A stretch of DNA of 64,000 nucleotides from NCBI RefSeq assembly GCF_000315015.1, contig NZ_BAEP01000007.1:62001-126000 (forward strand), read 5' to 3'. Source of the stretch: Paraglaciecola mesophila KMM 241. Its GTDB lineage: Bacteria > Pseudomonadota > Gammaproteobacteria > Enterobacterales > Alteromonadaceae. Each line of letters opens with the position of its first letter. Within the stretch, counting starts at the first letter, position 1. The translations under genes were made by a program, and so were the position numbers. Below are positions 54,807 through 62,710 of this stretch, piece by piece. The notes under the pieces are model-generated. The model made no database searches, was not told the origin of the DNA, and was given only the letters and a program-made list of their open reading frames with translations.

Positions 54807-55217
54807 TTATCGACTTTCGAAATTCGCTAGCTTCTCGCGGTATGGCGTGCACCCTTCATAAGCTTCTTTATAATGCCACTGCTCTATAATTTTTTTCTTA
54901 TCTGTGATGACGGTTAACGCACATTCAACATTGACTTGTGAAGGCTGCATCATGTCTTTGGCGATAAGGGGATCTTGGCCTTCTAAACCGTTTGCGTGCT
55001 CTGTCTCGGTCACCAAACCAATATGATTACGTTCAATGTGAAAGGTATGAATGATTTTATTATCAACCAACTCTATATCATCAGGGAAACCAATCACGCT
55101 AAAAAGCTGATTAACAGGTTGCCCCTTGAATGGCGTTAAGCCATCTTCTAATGGTATCAACGTGGCGCATCCAAATAATGCTAGAGGAGCAAGTATTAAG
55201 GAAAAATAGTGTTTCAT
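54807..55217 (-). CDS. Putative lipoprotein of unknown function
   Basis: A 136-residue protein that I do not recognise. The N-terminus MKHYFSLILAPLALFGCATLIP has a lipobox LFGC with Cys17, so it should be lipid-anchored. The rest has a compact pattern with GQPVNQLFSVIGFPDDIE, EVELI-free strands and two later cysteines (VECAL, EGCTPY) that could form a disulfide in the periplasm. A short beta-sheet domain of the small SmpA/OmlA-like style is possible but not shown. It is alone on the minus strand between pntB and a cation transporter. Confidence 0.7.
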   Translation of the reverse strand: MKHYFSLILAPLALFGCATLIPLEDGLTPFKGQPVNQLFSVIGFPDDIELVDNKIIHTFHIERNHIGLVTETEHANGLEGQDPLIAKDMMQPSQVNVECALTVITDKKKIIEQWHYKEAYEGCTPYREKLANFESR

Positions 55218-55411
55218 AAAGCGGCGTATTCTCAGTAGGTAAAGGCTGTTTAAAAGACAGAGTTTGCACGCTCAAGTTCAATTAATGCAAGCGTGCTAGA
55301 GCAATAAAACTAAACATTTACACTTTGCATACTTTGATTGAGGAAATGAAAGACAATTAGATTTGTGATAGTTATATCGCAACGTTAGAAATTGGATCAA
55401 TAACTCAGATC

Positions 55412-56359
55412 ATGGCTCAAGTAAAAGAAACAAAGCGCGCGCATACTCATTCTGAGCACGGACATCCAGAGCATGGGCATTCTCACCACGGGCACCATCA
55501 TTTCGACCCTTCATCAGATCGTATTGGCTGGGCATTTCTGCTCAATGTCACCTTTACTATTATTGAGTTCATTGGCGGTTGGTTAACCAACAGTACCGCA
55601 ATCATGGCGGATGCCGTACATGATTTAGGCGATAGTCTGTCTATTGGCACTGCTTGGTTTTTACAGCGCGCGGGCAATAAACAAGCGACTGAGCGATTTT
55701 CTTATGGCTTTAAGCGACTGTCATTGTTAGCTGCCATGCTTAACGGGGTTGTGCTGGTGTGCGGTTCGATATGGGTGCTGATTGAAAGCATACCGCGCTT
55801 GTTTGCCCCAGAAATGCCTCACACTGAGGGAATGTTTCTACTTGCCTTACTAGGCGTTGGCGTAAATGGGTTTGCTGCTTACAAATTAAGTGCAGGAAAT
55901 ACGCTTAATGAGCGCGTGCTAAATTGGCACTTAATTGAAGATGTTATGGGTTGGGTAGCGGTGCTGATAGTGTCAGTGGTGTTGATGTTTGTTAATTTGC
56001 CCATTCTGGATCCGTTGCTTTCTATCGCGTTTACCTTATTCATTTTGTATAACGTTGTGCGCAACATTAACTTGACCCTTGGGCTATTTTTACAAGGCGC
56101 ACCCGATGAGCAGATTCAATTGCAAATTAAAAAAAGGTTACAACAAATAGAGTTTGTTGAAGATATTCACCATCTACATTTCTGGTCATTAGACGGTGAA
56201 CAACACGTGCTAACTGCGCATCTGGTGTTGAAGCAACTACTACAGCCTGAGCAACTCGTGGCGATTAAATGTGAAGTGGCAGAGTGCTTAAGTGAATACA
56301 AGCTTTCCCATACCACTATTGAATTTGAGTTTCCTGAAGAAGCATGTCGAGATGACTAA
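55412..56359 (+). CDS. Cation diffusion facilitator (CzcD/ZitB-like zinc exporter)
   Basis: A 315-residue CDF transporter. The N-terminal tail is rich in His (HSEHGHPEHGHSHHGHHHF), typical of zinc-binding CDF members. Six helices follow; the zinc site is formed by HDLGD in helix 2 (MADAVHDLGDSLSIG) and HLIED in helix 5, both H-x3-D, the Zn/Cd-type pattern. The cytoplasmic C-terminal domain ends with FVEDIHHLHFWSLDGEQHVLTAHLVL and a beta strand. It should expel zinc using the proton gradient. Confidence 0.93.
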   Translation: MAQVKETKRAHTHSEHGHPEHGHSHHGHHHFDPSSDRIGWAFLLNVTFTIIEFIGGWLTNSTAIMADAVHDLGDSLSIGTAWFLQRAGNKQATERFSYGFKRLSLLAAMLNGVVLVCGSIWVLIESIPRLFAPEMPHTEGMFLLALLGVGVNGFAAYKLSAGNTLNERVLNWHLIEDVMGWVAVLIVSVVLMFVNLPILDPLLSIAFTLFILYNVVRNINLTLGLFLQGAPDEQIQLQIKKRLQQIEFVEDIHHLHFWSLDGEQHVLTAHLVLKQLLQPEQLVAIKCEVAECLSEYKLSHTTIEFEFPEEACRDD

Positions 56360-56403
56360 TCTTGCTTAATCATTAATACACTCGCTATGCTAGGCCAATA
56401 AAA

Positions 56404-56445
56404 GAAAAAAGGGTGATTGCCTATTGATGGTAATCCCCCTTTTTA
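56404..56445. terminator. Bidirectional terminator between CDF and PL17 genes
   Basis: AAAAAGGG and the complementary CCCTTTTT flank an inner stem (GATT/AATC with a few mismatches). A and T runs on both sides serve the convergent CDF and PL17 genes. Confidence 0.8.
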
Positions 56446-56500
56446 TTGACTGTTGACTCGTTAAAAAGCAAAAACTAACTCATCAGACTCAGGTATATAA

Positions 56501-58753
56501 TCAAGACCCTGTATATAAATAGGGGCCAGTCCAGCTGAATTCTTTACCTTTTACCTTAAGCTTGTGTTGTTTGCTTTTAGCCGCGTCTTTGTTCGCTAAA
56601 ATAAACAGGCTTCTAACGCCTTTAATACTTTCAATCGATACAGCAGTATATGCGTCATCATCATGCACTATGCTCAGCTCGGCAATGCTACTGTCAGAAT
56701 TAACTGACAATTCTGATACGGGGCTGTAGCTGCCATGTGGTTCGACAACGGAAGCAAAAGTGGTATTCCCGCTGCCATTTCTGCGCAGCATGAAAGCGGC
56801 ATCTCTGCGTAAATTGAAATCTGGATCATTTGCACCTAACCGAGTCAGTAATAATTCATCAGACTCCTCTGTGGCTGAGGTCAAAGTGTAGTACTTTCCA
56901 TCGCCTAACCAAGAAAACTGCGTAGTACTTGAAGATGGCTTACCTTTTCCCTCTAAGTACAGATGTTGATAACCATTTTGCTCACCTAACGGTTTGAGGG
57001 AGGTAGGGGAGTTATACTCAAAATTGTCGCTCAATACTTGTCCCATGTAGTAAAATGGTAGGTCGTATTGGTTTTTACTGTCAGATTTAACCTTCATAAT
57101 ATCCAGTAAAAATGGCTTTTCGAAATCTTCGTTTTTAATAATGGCCATTGTACGATGCATTTGGGTACCTGGGTAAGCGTTGCCCTCTGTTGCACTAACA
57201 ACTTGCACATCATCCTTTGTGTCATCATAAAAATAGAGGTCAGAGTGATGCTCACTGGCAATTTCGTACTTGCCGCTGAAGTGCATCTGCTCGTTTATCG
57301 ACAGGGTGTTATGGGCAATAGTGGTTTTAGCCCAGGTTTTATTCTCTTTTAAATAATTGCCACCGCCTTTCTGACCGATGTTAACAAATCGTGCTAGGCC
57401 ATAATCTTGTAGCACTTCATCGCCACTTTCATAAAGGGAAAATGAAAGTTTGTCGTAATGACCATGACTCAGCCCTTGAGCAGCATATTTAAAAACTAGG
57501 GTTAAGTCTTCATTGCCATGGCGAAGTACACCCACGCCTCCCTGATCACCTTCTTGGCCGTCACGCAAGTTAATAGAATTTTTCACAAAAGGTTGGGTTT
57601 TTCCATCTCGAATCCCCATGGCGACTGCCAAGCCAGACTGGTCAAGCAGCACTTGGTTTTGCTTCTCGGCAATACTTAATAGTTGCGGATTTTGCTCACC
57701 GTATTGATAGGCAATATCAACTGCAGTTACCAACGCAGGCGTGTAGTAAGACATGCCTTTTTGACCATCATTGAGCGGGAAGAACTCACCATCTGCGTCG
57801 GTTAAATTTAGCAGTGCATCCACGCCCTTAAGCAGCACATTATCTTTGTGTGAAAACACCTTCATTTCAGGTTTAACATGATTCATGGCTAAACCGAAAA
57901 TCAGGAAAGGATACATGGCGTAGCGCTGATAATATGGGCCTTCAGTATAGTAACCATCAGGTGAAAAGGGGTCTTCCAAATTCGCTAAGAACCCAGCTTT
58001 TTGACCAGCCATTTTAATAAAGCCGCCGTCATTATCCCGGCCACCCAATTCAAGGCCATCATCTTCGATACCGTATAAGGCTCTGTCTAGCAGTTCTTCA
58101 TCGTCCATCACAAGGGCGATCATACCTACAGCGGCGTTCCCCCATGTACTGTGATTGTGCACTCGGTTGTAAAACTGTGGATTCTCAATGGAGATAAAAT
58201 CCGCAAAAGGGCGAAACAGATTATTTTCGAGTTTGTCTCGTTCTTGCTCTGAAAGGGTATCGTAAATAGCGTCATAAGCCTGAGCCATATACACCAGCCA
58301 GTTACTGTCATTTAAGCACTGCCAGAATAGTTTACCGCGAGCATATGAGCGTTCTTGTGGATGAACAGGCAAATCTACATACATAGTTTCGTATTGAAAT
58401 AACATATCGCGAATGTATTTTGCGTATTTGTCGTCTTGCAATATTTGATACAGTGCGCCGGCTTTTTGCGCGGTTAAGAAATTAAGTTTGTGTCTTTGAT
58501 GGGTGTAGCCACCAGAAAAATCTTTAGGGATGGGGGTATCGATGCCTAAGGCAATTTCAGCATCCACTTCATTCTTTACACTTTGTACTGAGGCATCAAA
58601 TAAAGGCACAGCACCTAAGTTTTGTCTAACTTTTTCAATGCCTGATTTGGTCATAATCAGATTTGGATGTTCTTGCGCCTGCGCCTGCAATGCCAAAGGC
58701 GCATTGAGTGCAGCTGCCACCAACAGTAGGGCAGTGATTTTCATTTTCTTCAT
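56501..58753 (-). CDS. Oligoalginate lyase, polysaccharide lyase family 17
   Basis: A 750-residue enzyme with a signal peptide (ALLLVAAALNAPLALQAQAQ), an alpha/alpha-toroid domain (about 30-380) and a heparinase II/III-like beta-sandwich C-terminal half. Asn200-His201 (VHNHSTWGN) and the Tyr-x-Arg pair in GPYYQRYAMYP fit the catalytic Asn, His, Tyr and Arg of the PL17 exolyase Alg17C; LSHGHYDKLSFSLYESGDEVL carries the C-terminal His/metal region. It cuts oligoalginate to unsaturated monomers, which open to DEH. It is likely periplasmic. ATG 58753 has GGAG upstream. The receptor gene upstream on the same strand suggests joint control. Confidence 0.93.
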   Translation of the reverse strand: MKKMKITALLLVAAALNAPLALQAQAQEHPNLIMTKSGIEKVRQNLGAVPLFDASVQSVKNEVDAEIALGIDTPIPKDFSGGYTHQRHKLNFLTAQKAGALYQILQDDKYAKYIRDMLFQYETMYVDLPVHPQERSYARGKLFWQCLNDSNWLVYMAQAYDAIYDTLSEQERDKLENNLFRPFADFISIENPQFYNRVHNHSTWGNAAVGMIALVMDDEELLDRALYGIEDDGLELGGRDNDGGFIKMAGQKAGFLANLEDPFSPDGYYTEGPYYQRYAMYPFLIFGLAMNHVKPEMKVFSHKDNVLLKGVDALLNLTDADGEFFPLNDGQKGMSYYTPALVTAVDIAYQYGEQNPQLLSIAEKQNQVLLDQSGLAVAMGIRDGKTQPFVKNSINLRDGQEGDQGGVGVLRHGNEDLTLVFKYAAQGLSHGHYDKLSFSLYESGDEVLQDYGLARFVNIGQKGGGNYLKENKTWAKTTIAHNTLSINEQMHFSGKYEIASEHHSDLYFYDDTKDDVQVVSATEGNAYPGTQMHRTMAIIKNEDFEKPFLLDIMKVKSDSKNQYDLPFYYMGQVLSDNFEYNSPTSLKPLGEQNGYQHLYLEGKGKPSSSTTQFSWLGDGKYYTLTSATEESDELLLTRLGANDPDFNLRRDAAFMLRRNGSGNTTFASVVEPHGSYSPVSELSVNSDSSIAELSIVHDDDAYTAVSIESIKGVRSLFILANKDAAKSKQHKLKVKGKEFSWTGPYLYTGS

Positions 58754-58927
58754 CGCTATTTTCTCCGATTAAGTAGATGTTCTAGGGGGAATAATAGGTT
58801 AATTCAGCGGATTAGCGGATGCCTATCCGAGCAGTATTGTGTTTATGTACTTCCTTCACAACCGGATGCTTTATGTTACAACTGCAAGATCCGAAAAAAC
58901 GTGTCAAATCGTTGAGTAGTGAATAAC

Positions 58928-58963
58928 AGCTAACCCCAGCATTATGCTGGGGTTAGCTTTTTA
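58928..58963 (+). terminator. Strong hairpin in the gap between PL17 and the TonB receptor, T run on the plus side
   Basis: AGCTAACCCCAGCAT pairs perfectly with ATGCTGGGGTTAGCT and is followed on the plus strand by five T. For the minus-strand receptor transcript there is no comparable T run, so its clear polarity is plus, where no protein gene lies upstream. Confidence 0.8.
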
Positions 58964-59005
58964 CTTGCTTATCACTGTTCTTGTTTGAACTTTCGTTCTA
59001 ACAAT

Positions 59006-62000
59006 TTAGAAACGATAACTTGCACCAAAGGTAATACGACGATCTGTTATACCCTGAGCACAAAGTAAAGCATCTTCGTTCACACAAGACTGAGTAATAT
59101 CAGACTCGGTTAAGTTAACGGCTTCAACACCCAAGTTTAATTGATCGTTCACATCATAACTGATACTGGCATTAAGCTGTCCTCTGTCATGTGTTACAAC
59201 TGGGAAACCTAACGTTGAGTTCAAGCTTGCGCCCGCTGCAGTATCTTCAGTACGGAACGCTTCACGCCAGGTGTAGCGTACGCGAGCTGATACACCATAC
59301 TTTTCATAATACAGAGTAAAGTTGTAGGCATTCTCAGAGAAGTCGAGTAAGCCTCGCTCTGAGGTTACTTTTACGAATTGACTGTCGTCGTAAACACCGT
59401 TTATTGCATTAAATACATCTGTACCTCGAGTAGCTGAAGTATAAAAAGCAGAACCACCATCGAACTCTTGAATGGTGTAGTTAGCTAAGATACCAAAACC
59501 AGAAGCCCAGCCTAAGTCGTCCTCGAAGCTTGAAAGGTCATACTGAAAGGCCATTTCTACGCCAGATTGAGTGGTAGTGGCGGAGTCATTGAAGAATGTT
59601 TCAACATCAACACACAAACCCGTTGTATTTGGGTCGCCTAACACATTAGGTTGAGCCGCAGGGTTATAAATACCACCACCAGAACAAGCAGGGTTATTGT
59701 CGCGCAAGCCATTTGCATCAAGAGTCGCACTTTCTAAGTTAGTAACAAACAAGTTGGTACGGTCTTTCTTGAAATAACCGATACTGACAACCGCAGCTTC
59801 TGCAAAATACCACTCAGCTGACAAATCAAAAGAGGTTACTTCTTCTGGCTCTAAGCCCGCATTACCAATTTCAACTGATTGATTCTCGTTAGTACCGAAT
59901 GAAACAGACGTGTTTAAGTCGCCAAAGTTAGGGCGTAGAATATCTTTACCCCAACCAAGACGCAATACGACGTCTTCGGCAACATCTGCAACAAGGTTTA
60001 AACGGGGTAGTGTATAACTATAATCGCCTTTGTTTGTTACCGCAGAAACAACACCATTTATCTCGGTGTTACCTATAGATTCAATGTCTGTTTCTACATG
60101 GCGCACACCGATGTTACCGCGGAGCATTTCATACTCAAAATTAGCTTGTGCATACAGAGCGTGAGTTTTCTCTTCGATGCTAAAAATCTCAGAAGAGTCA
60201 GGTACTAAGTTTGCTAAATCTTGATTACCGCCGTGGGCAATTATGGCCGACTCAAGTATCTCCAAGGTTCCATCTCTATCACTGAACGCACGGTCTGGGT
60301 CGACAATCAAGAAGTTACGGAAAGCTAAATCTCTACCATCGGCATCACCAAAGTGATCAGGCCCTGCGACCAATAACTCTGAAAATAATGAACCATTTGG
60401 ACTGTCGACCAGTTTACTAAAGCCACCGATACGGTCAGAGATACTCACGGAACTGTGTTCAGTTTTATTATAGCGATAACCAAAATCAACAGAGGTAACA
60501 ATGGAGTCATCTATGAAATAAGTAAAATCGGTACGAAAAGCATCTTCTGAATTTTCAGTTGTACTGCGCGTCAAATCGACTTGATCCAGCACCACGTTAT
60601 TGGGATCTAACAAATCAGCCACAGTGGGCGCAAATGGTGAAGCGAAATCTATACCAAACGCCAAGGAGTCACCGGTTAAGTCATATATGAACGGTACACT
60701 ATTGTCATTACTGGTGTCTGCGGTGGGGTTACCGTCTTCATCAAGGTTATCCAGCGGTGTAAGCGGATTCGGGTTTATAAAGTTTAACTGGGTATTTAAT
60801 GAAGGGGTTTCTGTATCAGAGCTTGCGCTTGAAAACTCAAAACTTGCGAACAAGTTTTCACCCTGCCACTCACCACCTAATCTAAATATTTCAGTGTCTG
60901 TGATCCGCGCGCCTGTATCACTGTTAAAGCGAAGGTTTGGATCGTCATCATCAACACCCAAGTTAGGCTGAATTGTGCCTCTCACTGCGGCTTGAATGCT
61001 GCCTAAGTTCACACCATCAAGAGAGCCAAAATTAACGGTTTCAAACTCAGTTGGTAAACTATGATTTAGTACACTGCCAACACCAGATGCTTGTACGCGT
61101 GTACTATCTTGACGACGCTCTTGGTCAGTAATAACCGCATCGAAGAAAAATTTCATGTTGTCGTTCGGCGCAAATTCAAACGTCGTTGCAATATTGGTTG
61201 TTTCGTATTCGAAGTTTTCCAATTCTTGATTCAAAAATTGAATGCCAAGGAAATCAAATGATTGGGCTATAGGTCTGTCTGTTGCTTGATCCTCCAACTC
61301 CCCGCTTCGAATAACATCTGCATTCACATTTTCAACTAAGCTGCCATCACGGTCGAGGCGCGGACGAAATGAGGTAGCTTCTTGTTTGGTATAACTACCG
61401 CTGATTACAAAACCAAATCTACCGGAATCAAGCTCCCAGTTATCCCCGTATGCACCTGAAACCCTTGGCTGCACACCGTCAGTTGTTAGGCTGCTGTCTT
61501 CACCTTGCAAGCGAATAGAACCTAGCGTTTCTGTTAATTCCAGTGGGCGGATAGTACGTAAGTTGATCGTACCACCGATTGAACCTTCGGTTGTTTTTGC
61601 TTCCGGCGCCTTCGTTATTTCTACACCTGCAATAATAGCAGCTGATAAATCTTCAAAATTCATTCCGCTACGTCCAGTACCTGAGCCAACGGTAGATGCA
61701 CCGTTAATTTCGACTCGGTTAGCATTGCTGCCTCGAATCTGCACTCCGGTACCTATACCTGCGGTTCTGGTAATTTGAATACCTGTTACGTTTTCCAGTA
61801 CCTCAGCCAAGTTTTGGTCTGGTAACTTGCCGATGTCTACTGCTTCAATGACTTCGATCAGGTTATTTGTTTCACGCTTTTCTAGAAGAGCACTCGTAAG
61901 TGAACTACGTATACCTGATACAGCAATGACTTCGACGTCCCCCTCTTCAACTGGCTGAGCCTCTTGAGCAAGAGCGGATGAAGCGAAACTTAACGAAGTA

Positions 62001-62044
62001 GCTGATAACACCGCTAAGGTAATTTTAGATAGTTTGTGTCCCAT
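59006..62044 (-). CDS. TonB-dependent receptor, probable alginate oligosaccharide importer
   Basis: A 1012-residue outer-membrane receptor. A signal peptide ends at SALAQEA; a Ton-box-like VEVIAVSGIRSSLTSALLEKRETNNLIEVIEAVDIGKLPDQNLAEVLENVTGIQITR begins the plug (about 50-180), with RIRGSNANRVEINGAST. The barrel runs to a C-terminal aromatic (RRITFGASYRF). This SGIRSSL-type receptor belongs to the carbohydrate-associated group. The PL17 lyase follows on the same strand after 252 bases. Start ATG at 62044 with AGGAG seven bases upstream. Ligand is inferred from context. Confidence 0.93.
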   Translation of the reverse strand: MGHKLSKITLAVLSATSLSFASSALAQEAQPVEEGDVEVIAVSGIRSSLTSALLEKRETNNLIEVIEAVDIGKLPDQNLAEVLENVTGIQITRTAGIGTGVQIRGSNANRVEINGASTVGSGTGRSGMNFEDLSAAIIAGVEITKAPEAKTTEGSIGGTINLRTIRPLELTETLGSIRLQGEDSSLTTDGVQPRVSGAYGDNWELDSGRFGFVISGSYTKQEATSFRPRLDRDGSLVENVNADVIRSGELEDQATDRPIAQSFDFLGIQFLNQELENFEYETTNIATTFEFAPNDNMKFFFDAVITDQERRQDSTRVQASGVGSVLNHSLPTEFETVNFGSLDGVNLGSIQAAVRGTIQPNLGVDDDDPNLRFNSDTGARITDTEIFRLGGEWQGENLFASFEFSSASSDTETPSLNTQLNFINPNPLTPLDNLDEDGNPTADTSNDNSVPFIYDLTGDSLAFGIDFASPFAPTVADLLDPNNVVLDQVDLTRSTTENSEDAFRTDFTYFIDDSIVTSVDFGYRYNKTEHSSVSISDRIGGFSKLVDSPNGSLFSELLVAGPDHFGDADGRDLAFRNFLIVDPDRAFSDRDGTLEILESAIIAHGGNQDLANLVPDSSEIFSIEEKTHALYAQANFEYEMLRGNIGVRHVETDIESIGNTEINGVVSAVTNKGDYSYTLPRLNLVADVAEDVVLRLGWGKDILRPNFGDLNTSVSFGTNENQSVEIGNAGLEPEEVTSFDLSAEWYFAEAAVVSIGYFKKDRTNLFVTNLESATLDANGLRDNNPACSGGGIYNPAAQPNVLGDPNTTGLCVDVETFFNDSATTTQSGVEMAFQYDLSSFEDDLGWASGFGILANYTIQEFDGGSAFYTSATRGTDVFNAINGVYDDSQFVKVTSERGLLDFSENAYNFTLYYEKYGVSARVRYTWREAFRTEDTAAGASLNSTLGFPVVTHDRGQLNASISYDVNDQLNLGVEAVNLTESDITQSCVNEDALLCAQGITDRRITFGASYRF

Positions 62045-62239
62045 TTGTGTCTCCTAGTGCAGCGAATAAAGGATTGAGTGGACCCTTTTACACCACATTG
62101 TTAATTTTTAGCTTTTGCACCTTGCAACATCAAGATTACATAAGGCCTGCAAAACGCTAACAAGGTTGTTACAAAAGTATTCCATAAAAACAAATTGGTC
62201 AACCCTTAATCATGTATGTAAGACTAAAGTAGGTTTAGT

Positions 62240-62252
62240 TTGGTAAGGCCAA
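62240..62252. promoter_or_regulatory. TTGG-N5-CCAA motif, copy upstream of the second receptor
   Basis: TTGGTAAGGCCAA differs by one base from the copy at 44765 upstream of the SDR. It lies about 195 bases upstream of the receptor start codon. Confidence 0.4.
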
Positions 62253-62477
62253 TATGTTCAAATATATATTACCTGTTAACATGACTAGTTAAGGTTGTAG
62301 TTGTTATTCAATATAAATCAATGGCTTATATTGATTTCGGTAGTGAGCATTAATTCTTAATTTAAGGAAAGAGTAGGGTAAATCCGAGCTATTTAATTTT
62401 TGGTTATATCCTATGCACTAGACATTAATTTTGAGATGGTCATAATGGTTTTGTTAACATTTGAGTTTGTGTTGGTC

Positions 62478-62490
62478 TTATTGGTAATAA
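62478..62490. promoter_or_regulatory. 13-mer identical to the gntR-PL6 operator arm
   Basis: TTATTGGTAATAA occurs here exactly as at 46667-46679. The arms TTATT and AATAA flank GGT, a near-palindrome. It lies 221 bases before the dehydrogenase start and could serve either divergent gene. Confidence 0.5.
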
Positions 62491-62710
62491 TATTAAGTTC
62501 CAGTAAATTATAGTCACAGGATCGTTTTGGGGTGAATTTTTTACCGACTCTTTGTCTGCCGATTAAGTATTTCGCGCAAAGAGGGCGAAAGTTATGAAAG
62601 TGATACAGAACTCTATCTGAAGTGAGTCTTTGAGAGAGCGAGCACTCAAGCGTCTAAGTTAGGTGCTTTTTACGCTAAGACCATCTAATGCAATCTGAGA
62701 ATGAGAATTG

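Larger units (their letters stand above)
62045..62710. other. Divergent regulatory region receptor / mannitol-dehydrogenase-family gene
   Basis: This 666-base AT-rich gap has no convincing gene. It contains TTGGTAAGGCCAA (62240-62252) and a 13-mer identical to the operator arm upstream of the PL6 gene (62478-62490). On the minus strand TTGACC (62202-62197) with TACTTT 17 bases further on is a weak receptor promoter candidate. Confidence 0.55.

Noticed and set aside
60600-60971. 123-codon plus-strand frame inside the second TonB receptor
   Set aside because: Opposite-strand shadow of a receptor whose frame is continuous; composition follows the complementary codons.
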